A stretch of DNA of 64,000 bases. Origin: Eumeta japonica (Eukaryota; Arthropoda; Insecta; Lepidoptera; Psychidae). A program made the position numbers and the translations under genes. The DNA lies in assembly GCA_005406025.1 (NCBI GenBank), contig BGZK01000733.1:62001-126000 (forward strand). Reading direction: 5' to 3'. The notes beneath the pieces are model-generated. The model made no database searches, was not told the origin of the DNA, and worked only from the letters and a program-made list of their open reading frames with translations. Of the stretch, positions 39,401-52,900 are shown piece after piece (within the stretch, counting starts at the first letter, position 1; every line of letters starts with the position of its first letter).

Positions 39401-42400
39401 GAAGGTTCCGAAAAAATATTTTAACAACGCCCAGAATAATGGAAAAATCTTTATGTCGCGATCTAAAAACGATAAGACGATAAAAAATACCTGTTCCAGA
39501 TCCGGATTCCTGAGTGAATTCAGATTCGGCATCTGTGGTGAAAGACGTGTCGCCCGACCCCTCATCTGTAACGGAGGTGTCACCCGGTGTTAAGAAGGGC
39601 CACCCGATATTCGAGATGTGTAACGACAATAGTTGGTACTCACCCGTGCCTACGCCGTCGCTAAACATTGTGTTCTGCAACAAAAGTTCAATTGATACTG
39701 TGTACAAAATAAAGAAAATACAGTTAAATTGAGGTAAATCATATCTAAAATTATGGATACACCATGGATGAATCAAAAAATAAACCATCAATTTTAATTA
39801 AAAATTCATTTAGGTAATGAGTAAAAAGTAATTAGAAAATGGTTCTTTCATAGGTCAATCTTAAAATCTTTAAAAACTGCTCATTAAAACGAAAAAGATT
39901 AATGTCAAGTCAAATGCAATAAAATATTCCAAAAAAAGAAATTGCTTAAAGCAGCGAATGAAATTATGAATAAATTCTCAATTAGTTAATTAAAAGATAA
40001 CAGAAGCATAAATTTACAAACTGGATTTACAATACAGCAATCTTACTAGTAAGTCTGTTATGCCTGGAGAAGTGGAAGCATCTTCGATGCCGATTTCTGA
40101 ATAATCTTCTTCTTCGTCACAATAGTCTAAGTCCTCATCATCCAATGTTCTTGAAGAAACATTGACTGGAATCATTTCATCTGTAAAAAAAATGTACTAG
40201 TTCACCATAAGCAGAATTTTAAAAAAATGTGAAAATGTATAAAACAAACTCCTGTGATTATCACGTAGGGGGCACTGAAAACTTATGAAAAGAATGAGAA
40301 AAAATACTATAAACGGTCAAAAAATTAATTTAATAATTCTCAAAATATTCTCTATCATTTTCTATCTATCTATTTTCATACGAATAAACTAATCTTGAAA
40401 ACATTTATGCCACTCCTCGGTAACATCTTTTTCATACTCTTTGACAGCCTCTTCTGGTGATGAAACTCGTTAACCGCGTAGTTGGTTCTTGATATTTGCG
40501 AACAAAAAAAAGTTACAAGGTGCCAGGTCGAGAGTGTATGCAGAATCGCTCATAAGTTCCAAGTTTCTCTGCATTCAAAGATTGATTTTAGCTTTTTTTG
40601 TTTATTCGTTTTTTTTCAAACGTTTGAACCAATTTATTTATCTTCTTTAAAATATATTGTTTTTTGTTTAGAGATCTGTCAATTGTCATTTTTTTATTCT
40701 GATGACAGCTTTGACATATTCTGTATCTTTCAAAGACTTAATAAAATGAGATTAAACGTGGATTACTTTTCATCATTTTTCATTTAGTTATTTAATTTAA
40801 ATGGCAGTGAAACAGTAATTTCTGTTTTATTTTTTTGTAGTCCGAAATATCTTCAACAGAAGCCACTGCCATGAATTATCATGAATTATTTTAATATTAA
40901 TTCCATGTCCAATAGAAATAATAGAGCAATATTTTGACAATGACTGCGTTAGACCAAGAAAAATAATAGTTTACTTAATTACTGTTAAAATATGTCTATT
41001 TAACTACCGTGTCCATACAAAGATGATTAAACGACCATTAAGAAAAACATTTATAAATAATCTAACTCCACGAAGTAGCGACTCGTCTCAAAAACCCCTT
41101 TGAAGTAATTTCTAAAAATAAAACTAATTATTTGAAATAAAGTGTTGATTTAAGTGCATCTGTAGTTATTATTAAGCCAAAAACCTAATGTGATCCACAC
41201 AGTTCTTACGTAATAGACAGTACGTGCTTACTTAATGCTTTATTACTTGATTTTTAGGGTTCCGTACCCAAAGAGTGCTAACGGAACGCTATTACTAAGC
41301 TTCCGATGTCACAGGACTATATCTTTTAAACTGTAATAGGTAGACATTTGAAATTTTTACAGGATATGTATTACTATAGAGGCTGTATCAACAAATAATA
41401 ATAAAAAATAAATAAATGTTGTTGTGATAAGTAACTTATTTGCAATTAGTAAACTGACCGTGATGTATGTCGATGTATGGGGTTTGCAGTTTTTAAAGGC
41501 AAAGTTATGTTTGTCTCTCATACAAGGCACGTATTTTATGCGTTTTGGTATTCAATTTGTATGATGGTACGGAACCCTTCGTTTGCGAGGCCGTTCTTTT
41601 TTTATTCTTTCATTTACTTATTTAAGCACAAAAATGAAATAAAATTCTATTTTATTTTTTGTTACTTCAAAAGTTCTCCAACAGATGCCATTTAAAAAGA
41701 TTAATAAAAAAACATACCCATTAACTACTCACAATTCATGGTTGTCCAGGTACTAAATTTGTAAACGTACTTATCTCGAGAGACTTTTAGTCCTATAATC
41801 ATAACCACAACTCTATTTCCAAATTATAGTTTGCCTCTCCTAAATCATAGACAACTGACAAAAGTGGGGAGAGGCAAATAGCGTGAAAAGAAACCAACTT
41901 TACATTCGGACAACGTAAGAAGTGATGCACTAACTCGCAGAAAAAGACAAAATAAACGCGGGCCATTGCAGGATTTGTAAACTAGTAGCGAAAGTGAGTG
42001 CGAAAGTGAACTCTTCTTGGCCACTAGAGGGTCATCGGCTACGTGCGCCTGGACTTTTGGAAAGAACGTCGACGAGAAAGACGAGACCTAATCTGACGTT
42101 ACTTCAAGCTGTCCGGGCGCGTACAATGAGGTTAAATTTATTGGTGTCTGACATATAGAAGGCATTAAATGAGTAACTCACTCATTCTTAGTTCATATTA
42201 AAATTTACACTAATTCAAATCACATGATAGGTAGAATCTATGAACAGTTTGAACAGTTATAATGGTCCTATACATCTTTATATATGTCAGCCCAGTCAAT
42301 ATTCCATTTATTCTAAAGCAGACACCAGAATGTTTACAAAGGTTTCAGTACTTTGATTCATTCCTCACACCAAACATGAATACAATTTTGCAAAAACCAT

Positions 42401-43900
42401 TCTTTTTCTTTTTATCGTAAAGACAAAGACTTGTATACATGTATGAAGGCTTAGGAAATTGATCCTTTGTCAAAAATTTTCCCATGATATTTCACAGATA
42501 AAAACTATTCTTCTTATTTGGAGTAGTATTTGAACGACCCAAATGTTATTTTCAGTCTAATTGACAAGTCTTCCTATTACTTTATTTGAAAAGAATTGGC
42601 AAAACAACGCTAAGGGGATTCATAGTGCGTAACTATCGTGATTAATCGTGAATCTTTCTTTTTATAAAAGGACACAAATGTCCTTGCTTTACATAGTTGT
42701 AAAGTACATTGCGATTAATCTTGCTACTTATGATGCTAGAAAAGCCTTGGGTACCTAGTGACTGGTGCAAAGCTGTTATTGTACCCCTATATAAAAGAAA
42801 AAACTCACGGCAGGTTTGCACAAATTACCACCCTATAATCCTCCTTAGCTTCGTTGGCAAGCTGCATGCGAAAATCATTATTGAAGCTTATGATAGAGTG
42901 AAAAGAAATGATCTATGTGGAATCCTATCCATGCATGGTGTGAGTAGAAGATTGATACAGGCACTGCAATCAATAGTGATTGTGGAGCACCTGTATGGAC
43001 AGAAGCTTCAGTACTTCCTTCAGAATAAATGGGGCATACATTGACTGGTTTGACACCTGCAGGGGTGAAAGACAGGAATATATAACTTCACCGTGGCTAT
43101 TCAATCTATTCATGGATAGCTGTCTGTATGATTTGAAAGAGTATGAGCTTGGACTAAAAATGGATGAGCTGTCTGTCAAATGGCTCCTGTACGCCGACGA
43201 CCAAGTAATCTTGCAAACTGTAGAAGAAGGTAACTAAAATAAATGATTCTGTTAAGAAAAGAGGTAAGAAAGTAAATGTAAGCAATAATAAGGTGTTGTG
43301 ATGTTTGAAAGAGGCTAAAGCACAACTAAATGCGATAAATATATAGAAGGTGAGAGAATCGAACAAGTGAAAAAATTTACATAATTCGATAGTCTGGTTA
43401 CATATGATGGTAAACATGATAGCTATATCGCAACGAAGGTTAGTGGGGCCTTGCAAGCTATCATAAATAGTAAATGCGTCCCGCGACAAGCGCCTTTGGC
43501 TATCCATAATGGGGTTCTAACCCCTACCCTTATGTAAGGTAGTGAAAGCTGGCTATGGCAGAAGAAAAATGAAAGTAGAATCAACGCGGAGGAGATACGA
43601 TCTCTGCGTAGTATGTGTGGAGTGTCTTGGGAAGATATATGTAGAAACACTAACGTCAAAGAGCGGTGCGGTTCGAAGGAAAATGTAGTGACTAGAGTAG
43701 AAAGAGGTATGTTGCGGTGATTTGGCCATCTGGAAAGGATGAATGAAAGTAGATTGATAAAGTAAATGTATAAAGCGGAAGTGTGCGATGGAAGGATTTT
43801 CTTTTCAAACTTTTCATTGCTCTAATAGTGTAATTTATTTGGGCTAATATATCTAACTTTCCTTAAACTTCAAATATTTAGTTTCAAGATGCTGTCTACC

Positions 43901-43955
<55 letters not shown>

Positions 43956-46900
43956 GCTATACAGATAGGATAGTTTATATTCTGGTAGGTGGTGTAGTTG
44001 TCAAGTACTTTTTTTTTTTATAATTATTCTAATACTAAAAAATAACGCGCGCGGAGTCGGCATATTAGTTCTTATAACATTGCCCAAGAGATGGGGATAG
44101 TTTCACAAAAAACTTAGTTCCACAAAATAATTTTGACTCACTATTTTATTTTAGACCCAAGTATCAAAAGCTTGATACTTGGGTCCCAGATGAGCTCACT
44201 AAAAGAAATCTAACATATCGTGTATTCATTTGCGATTCTTTATAGAAACGTAATGAGAATGAACATTTTTTGAAAAGATGGAAAACGGAACCTATTTCAA
44301 GAACGTGCCAAAAACATCATAGTCAAAAGATAAGCACGCTCCACAGACTATAGCGAAACCAGGATTAACTCGCAATAATTTGATGCTATCTGTATGATGG
44401 GATTGGAAGGGCATTATTAATTATGGCCTTTTACCATCTGAAAAAACAACCAATTCGGATCTCTACTGCCAACAACTGATGAGACTCAAGCAAGAAGTTG
44501 AGAAAAAACGGCCGGTATCGATTAACAGAAAGAGTGTGGTTTTTCACCATGATAACGCCAGACCACACACATTTTTAGCCACTCAGCAAATATTGAGAAT
44601 TCGGTTGAGAAATCTTAATGCATCCACCATATAACCCTGACCTTGCACTCTCGGATTTTCACCTGTTTCAGTCTCATTAGAATTCTTTAGATAGTGTTAG
44701 ATTAACATCAAGAGAAGGCTGTCAAAACTCCTTGTCGCAGTCTTTTAATCAGAAGTGCTAAAATTTCTACAACATTGGGATTACGTCACTACAAAATAAC
44801 AACAAATTGTTGAAGAAAATAGCACATACATATTTTAATTAAATATAAATAGAATATCACCAAAAATTATATTGAATTTTTAAATAAAATATGAAAAAAC
44901 TTTTTGAATTTTGAATTTTGAACACAGTGAATTGAATTGTCCCATTCGTTTTTATTCTTTAAACTTTTATTAATGCTAAGTTTTATTACCAAAAAATAAA
45001 AAACTTTCAGAATAATTTATTTACAATAGACTATTTAAAATATATACATATACATATATATATGGGATAATAGATAATATTTTCGATCAAAAGACCCTAT
45101 TATCCATTCTTTTCAATATCTATGAAATAATTCTTTGCTGTGAATCATGTTGTTTTTTTAATATTACTTGGCATTAAAACTTTTACAAAACAGCTTTCTA
45201 TGTTAAATAACTGATAGACAGATAAACAACATATTGATACCATAAATCTCATATTCACCTAGTCCTTTATATTTAAAAAAACACATCAAAACTTTAACAC
45301 AAAAAAAAGAAACTTACAACTATTAATACATTTATCAAGTCAAAAAAAGATTTCAATACCTTCATCACAAGGGAACTCGTTGCAAGCCTGCACGGAGTCG
45401 GGCACGGTCTTATCGCCGCAGAGGTCGACGGGCGTCACGTCGGCACTGCTCAGGCACATCACACTGCGCTGACGCTGCCCGCCGCCGCACTTCTTTGAAC
45501 ACTGTCGCACGCACAACACTGTTACACCCGCATCATAGACTATCAGCACTACTTACTCAATTTACCATGCTTTAGGATGTCCAGCGATTCAGATATTTAA
45601 TAAATATCAATGATAACATCCAAAAAAAGTGTTCTTATGTGGCGAATTATTGAGAACATATAAGAACTACATAGGTCGGAGTCATATTTGTGAGATAAGT
45701 ACCTGTTGTGTACTGAAAATTACACATACAAATTAACTTGTCACATTTTAATATTCATAATTCCACAGGAATCTAAACAAACACCTTTTGAAGTCATACT
45801 TCTTTAGGCGCGTTATGAAAAATGATGACAATGAAATTTTAAGTAGCGCGCATCAGTGTAACGCAAAATTAACAGGTTGAAGTTGGACGCTAAACCGCTC
45901 ATTAAGTGCTACCAACAAAACAGAAATGAAATTTCTATTAGTTGCGCATGTTAGCACGTTCGTCGCGCCTGATCATTGTATTTATATTTATAATATTTAT
46001 CCATATGTTTCCAGTTTCTACAATCACAACACGTGTTTTAACTTCCTACTAGTGCGAATTATATATGTGGTAATAAATTATAATCAGTAGTGATTTAAAT
46101 TGAATATTTTGAATAATATTATTTACTATTCGTAAACATTAGTGAAAAAAAATTGTTCTTATATACTTTTTTAAGTGCTCCAATATAATTGAGGTTCTAA
46201 TTGTTAGGTTGACTATCCTTTTCTAGTCCTTTTGTTATTTTATTGTAATTTGTATGCAATTAAAAATTATTAGTTAATAATGCCAAAGAAGTATAACTTC
46301 TCACGTGCGTACAAGTACACGCACCCATTTTTTTTAACCACTCCTATACATATTGTGATTTTATGATTAAATTTGGGCAACAATACTAGCAGTTGCCAAT
46401 AAAGCACAATCAGGAAATATAAAAAGTTACTTCATTTTCATTATAAACATTAGATAACCTCAGATTTAGAGACATTTATTACACATAATTTGTGTGAAAG
46501 GAGTACTAGTTTTAACAAAAAAAACGATTAGACACAACTTCCATAAATTAAATAATTCCTCACAAACCCTTTTTAAAAAATTAGAGATGAAATCCAGTAA
46601 CTATAGATTATGAATTAGATATAACTATTATTTCAAAAATTGATACTCGCAAGGGCTACCGTGGGTTAAAAACAAATAAAATTGACATCATTTTATACTT
46701 CACTATTATATCTATTTGACAACCTTTACACATAAGTTTAAGTACTTCTTGCAGTTTTCCTTTTTTAGATGCGCTTCTACCGAATATTGTCAATAAAGAG
46801 CTTATCGCAAAAGCATATGAACAAGAGCTGATTATATTTTGGAATCACCAGTTCACCGGCTTAGTAGTCATTAAAATACAAGCTTCCCTCAATTTTTTTT

Positions 46901-49900
46901 TGATATGTATTAAAATCTGGATAAATTTTAAGAAACCTAAGTGGTGTTTAGTCTTGAATAAATTATTGAATAGCACCTAAAAGTTTGAAGACCGACATAT
47001 TTTCAGTTTTTGGAAAGAAATTAATAAATCGCTTTTTTATAGCATTATCAAGGGGCAAAAGAGTTTGCGAACCTCCAGACAATTGGTGATCACCACTCGC
47101 AGCTCAGAGGAGTCACCATTCGACGAGCCTCATTTATTGTGACTTTAATATTAATACAAAATATTCAAATTCAAAATTTCAAATTAAATGATAACGTTGA
47201 ATCCACCAATAAAGTACATATTTCTAAAAGTTCGTAAGTTACTTTCGGTCGACGTGGCGACGTTTACTATATAAATAAACATCGTACATGTTTTTTGATC
47301 TTCGATTCGCTAATGATAATTAAAATTTTAATCAGTGTATTGTGGGCCTCTTATTGTGTTTTATTAAATTTTATATTACTGTTATATTATATTATACTGT
47401 TTTTAATATTATATATAGTTACATATTATAAAACGCTGATGCTTCACAAATGAACCCAATACAACATTTGGAATGGAATCAATTATTTATATCACAATGA
47501 ATTTTTACTAGGTTAGTATAAGAAACATGCACTTTTTATTAATTAGATATGTAGGTTAGGAAAGATTTCTTCTTATGACTAATTCTTTTAATTTATAGTG
47601 AAAATGAAACAATCGTACGGAAGAATATATATATACATATTTGAAAAGTAATGCGTTTTTGTAATTATTCATTTAATTAGCTTGTAACGAAAGTAAAATA
47701 GAAATAGTTCATTTGTGAGGCATCAGAGCCACAGCTGCACAGTTCAGTAACTATTACCGCTCAATGAAACACCTAATTTATGTATACATTTTAGTTGCTT
47801 CCTTAGCTACTTTTTAATTTATTTATCCATTTCTTTAAGATTATGTTTAAGATTTGATGACGGATTGTTAAAAATGAATTTACCTCAGTCCAAGGTCCAG
47901 AAAACCAATCTGCTTTGCAATTCTCAAGAGGTTCCTCACAAGGTATTGAACTCTCATACTTAGTGCTGGAGTCACATTTGTCATCTTCCACTTCAGTGAC
48001 AGAACTTCCATCGAACAGACCGCAGAAGACGCGTCTTATTTTCACACCTTTACCACATTTCACTGAACACTAAAAGTAGTTCATAAAATTAGTTAATTAA
48101 AATGTTACAGGAAAAGTACACAAGTTTTTTTATGAATTAAAATCAATCCAAAAAGATAAATACAAAACATAAAACATTTAAAAAAATCAACAAAAACATA
48201 GGTCTATGTTACTGAAAGATTAAGAAAATTACCGTTTAAAACTTTAAGGAACATACACCATATTACGTGACCCATTCATGGGGAAGGGGGTCACCAAAAT
48301 ATCACGCTTGGTCACAGGACGGGGGGGAGGGGGTTTAAGGCTTCACCACGTAGTCAGTAAACTCACAGGTGGCACCACTAATACACCACTAACACATATG
48401 CCGGGACGATAGTTGATTTAAAACTGATAGTTTTTGTACTCATTCTGAAGTGGTGCGCTTATATAGCATTGTATTTGTAGTAAAACGTAAGTACCTGTTA
48501 CAATACGTTTTACATAAGTTTTTTCTCCTTGATTATATTAATTTTCTGTTAGAAAAAGAATAATTTAAAATCATATTTATGAATTACTACGTGAAAACTG
48601 AGGGGTATGGGGGTCTTAGCATGTACTACGGTGGGACACCGAAGTGCAGGGGTTGGAAAATTGTAAAATACAGGTCACGTAATATAGGTATGTACCCTTA
48701 ATGGCAAATTGAACATAAAGCACAAAATAATTTATACTTAAGAAGATAGTTCGTGTTATAACATTACAGAGTCCAACAATCAATTATGATTAATTAATTT
48801 GGAATAAATTAAAGTAAAAATTAAGTTATTAATAAAATTTAGTATTGATATATTATATACAAATTAATAGTAAAAAAGTATAGGATGCAATTTACTATAT
48901 TTTCTTAACTCAACCATTGTAAGTAGATAACAATGCAATAATCGTAACGTTTAATATCAAGCACCCCACATGTGGACCTCGATTATGCTTTTGTGTTTTT
49001 GTATAATTAGGTTTTTGAAAAAAAATTTTTTTTTTGAAAAATGGAAAGATCATATATAAGTTTTATAACAAAACAATTTTAATTTTTTTCTGCAATAATT
49101 AAAACGCTATATCAAAATAAAATTAATTTTGAATCCAGTACCGAAGACGCGCGACAACTCCCGAACAAATCCGAGTGCGTGTGACGTCATAATGTTAGTT
49201 GTCACTCGTAGTAGTATACGGAGATAATAAGTGTAGTGCTTTTGAGTTTTGATTTATTTTATTCTGTCATTGTTAAATACTCAAAATATATAAAAATGTC
49301 AAATCTCAAAAGTTACCGCTCTTGTTTTGTACCATTATGTACAAATACTACAAAGACAACTCCGAAAAATGTTTTAAATGTTCCTCAAGACGAGAAACGT
49401 CGAAAAAATGGTTTCAAGCAGTGCTCCGAGATAATCCTAAAACAAAATCGAACTTTTTGTTGTGAAGATCACTTTGATGTAAGTATTTCATATTCATATT
49501 GCCATTAGTTACTTATAATAGCTGTAAACGCTGCACTGTTATGGAATTGCTATAACATTATGACGTCACAAGTATGGTGGCCAATCGTGGCGCGTTCACA
49601 GTCACGTGATTTTTTTAAATTTTATCAATTTTAATCGCTTATAATTAATTGAAAAATTGTTTTTCGTTTTTCTAATAACATATCAATAAAGTTAATAATT
49701 AAGTTTTAAAATACATAAAAAAAAATAAATATATTTCTTTTTTCAAATTCCCAATTCTGATATGTGTATTTTTAATAATATTAAGATTAATGTTCTCAAA
49801 TATTCAGTAATTGTCATGTTAACATATTACTCACTGGTCCCCATTGCGAAGCATACCATATGGCTTCACACTTTGGCTTCTTTGTGCCTTCACAGTCAGT

Positions 49901-52900
49901 CTCCAACACTGGCTTGGGATGATACGAGCAAAAGCTGTCATTGACTACCTTCCGGTCTTTGGTCGCGCAGTACGCCGTACGCGTACGAACGTTTGACATA
50001 CACGTATCGCACTGAAAAGAAATAGTCTATCTTTATTACATGTATTGATAAAAACTAAAAAAACATATCAAAAGAGATTATAGCAAAATGTTCATTAAGT
50101 TCATTTTTCTTCTTGGAAATTATGAGAAAAGAAAAGAACTAGTCATGTAAGCAAGAGAGAAGCAAAAGAATTACTACCGCCAATGGTTGTCTAAACTGTA
50201 AATCGAATCAAATTTTTGTTGTTTGCTCATTATATTTTTCTTTTTTAATACGTTTTATAAATTTTATAAATGTTTACTAAAAAAGTCTTACAGCATTATG
50301 CATACAATCGGGCTGACATAATCGCCGTGTACCTGTGCGTGTTTGGAACAACAAATATGGTGTACATGCAGATAGGATATTTTGATATTTGCTCGCTAAA
50401 GTTAAAATCCATGTGCATTATTGTTAGTGCAACAGTTTTATTTCATTTCAGATTTTTAATCACGATTTAATTAAAATATAATCAGACTATACCCAGTTTT
50501 TGAGAAAAGAAGCAACTATGCCTATTCGTGAAAAGAAATATCACATCCAAGTTGCATGTTAAATGTTCAATAATCAAGAATTATTCCAGGCGATTTGGCC
50601 TGTATTCTAAAATGGAAATGCATTTCTATTGTTCATTCAATTACATGCTGAGATTGAATTTTTAACTTAAGCCCCGTCGAATAACTACATGTGGTACATG
50701 AAAAAAAAATTAAGATGCTGCAGATTTTAATTTTATGTAGGAATTTAAAATTCATTTACCGTGATTAAATGTGAATAAATTAAATAATAATCATGGTCAC
50801 TAACAAAACGATTGTGACATGCAGTGGAATAGACAAATGGGTAAATGTAAGACATAAACTAAGTCTTATCGCAGAGGTTTTGCTATGCTAAAAGGGTATA
50901 TACATCTGCTAATACGATTACTGACTTTTAAATACTAAAAATATAATTTATTACCCCAGTGAATTTAGATAACACCCAATCGACACCTTCGCATAAGGTC
51001 AATGTACAAGATTTTTCTGTATCTGGTTTCTCTTCAGAACACTGATCGTCAGGAAAAACTTGAATGCGACCGTCGACCTTTTGGTGACACACCACCTGAC
51101 GGGTCTGCTGGCCTTCATCACAGAGCTTGTCACACTGTAACATTAAAATGGTCATTCATATGTTTTATCTTCTTTTAAATATCAGAATTAATTATTCAAT
51201 ACCATACAGAATGCACATACAGAATTAGAAAGAGGCAATAAGATTTAATAAATGAGTCACAGCCACTCACAGGTTTCCACGGTCCCACGAACCACGATGG
51301 GCAGGTAGCGTTCTCGTTACACCTCTGGTGTAGGGCTGGGTGAGGGCCGTACAGTTTGTAGCATTCATTATTTTCTACTATTGATGGCCGCCTGTTACAG
51401 TGCAAATATATTTGATCATTATAATAATAATAAGAGGCTCAAATATACAATAATAATTTCTGTAAAAGTGAACTCAAAGCCAAATACATCAATCGGATTT
51501 AAGAAGTTAAAACACAATAACCTCCTGTTTACCCGGTACGGTCCGGGCGACGGCCGGTTAGGATAATTAAAATTTCCTGTAAACTGAAGTCCCGTTTTCC
51601 CACGTGAAACACCCCGAATTGCATCAATACCGCGAAATATAATCATAAAACGTATGTATGTAAAATACTACTGATTTGGTTGTAAATAATTCAGCATATT
51701 TTTAACTGAAAAATTGTGTTGACATGTGAAATATAAAAGTAGACAAATTACGATTGAAAACTCAATTTTTAAATGCTGAATAACAAAGCTTGTTTATTTT
51801 GCAGTTCCACAGATAAAATCCGCACGTGGACGAGAAAAAAAATCTGAAAAATTCGTTCGGATAAAGCAGATTTCGGATAAGCGGAAGTTTACTGCACACA
51901 GATTATATGCAATAAAAGAAATATTTACAGCACACATTATATGAATTCCAATCTTAGTATTACACTAATTATAAACTCATACACGATAATACCTAAATAT
52001 GATTCAGAATAGGGAAATATCCTTATGTTTAATATTGATGTATGAAAAATTTTACTATTACTTCTGTTAAAATACGTAATTACAGACTAGTGACGTATTC
52101 ACAAATTACACTTACCCATTAGCAATAATTCTCTCACAATACACTTGACGACTCTGTGTCCCGCCTTCTCCACACGGCTTGGAGCAGGGACTCCAAGGCC
52201 CTTGCACCCACTGCGGAGGACACGGCTCAGTACCGCACGCTTGTATGGACTCTGGTTTAATCATATCATCACACAGATTGTCTTCCACTACATCGAGTGA
52301 GTCTCTGGAGCGGCATGTCACGGGGCGTACTTGTGATCCTGAGTAAATTGAATACATTGAACGAAAATATGGCCGGATATTTATGATAAGTGAATGTAGT
52401 TCATAAAACCAGAACAGTTAAATCACTATTGTTTACTGAAAACCAACAAAAACGTAGTGTAATTCAATTTGCAATCACCTCCTCCACATGTTACGCTGCA
52501 AGGCGTAAAGTCTTCATACACCCAAATGTACTGTTCGTTTGGAGGCCGTACCAAAGCTGATGGGATGCTATACTCATATTTTATTCCAACATTGACTTCT
52601 TGAAGTAGAAGTAGCTGTAACAGAATTTCTCATTGTTCTAAAACCTGTTATTTATATCTTTGTTAAATACGATTCATAACGACAACAAAACGTAATACCT
52701 ACCGATAAATACAAGGGTTCAGTAGTTGGTCCCATAGAACGAAATCTGTCCGGCGACGGCAAGCCCTGCTGGTCTCTTTCGTAGTGCCACAAACAACCAG
52801 CGAAAACAAGACTTCTTGGAAAATCGATTCTGTAGTTCCCATTGACATAATAAGTTCCATTATTTTTACTTCTTATTGCTGAAAAATGATTATTACACTG

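Larger units (their letters stand above)
40181..45359 (-). other. papilin intron, 5.2 kb
   Basis: The intron holds two mariner fragments, a repeat bounded by GGTTCCGTACC and its inverse, a LINE fragment, and a (TA)n run. No host gene is seen. Confidence 0.5.
48070..49834 (-). other. papilin intron, 1.8 kb, with MITE and THAP ORF
   Basis: The intron is largely occupied by a 440-bp MITE and a plus-strand THAP-domain fragment (separate entries). Confidence 0.55.
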
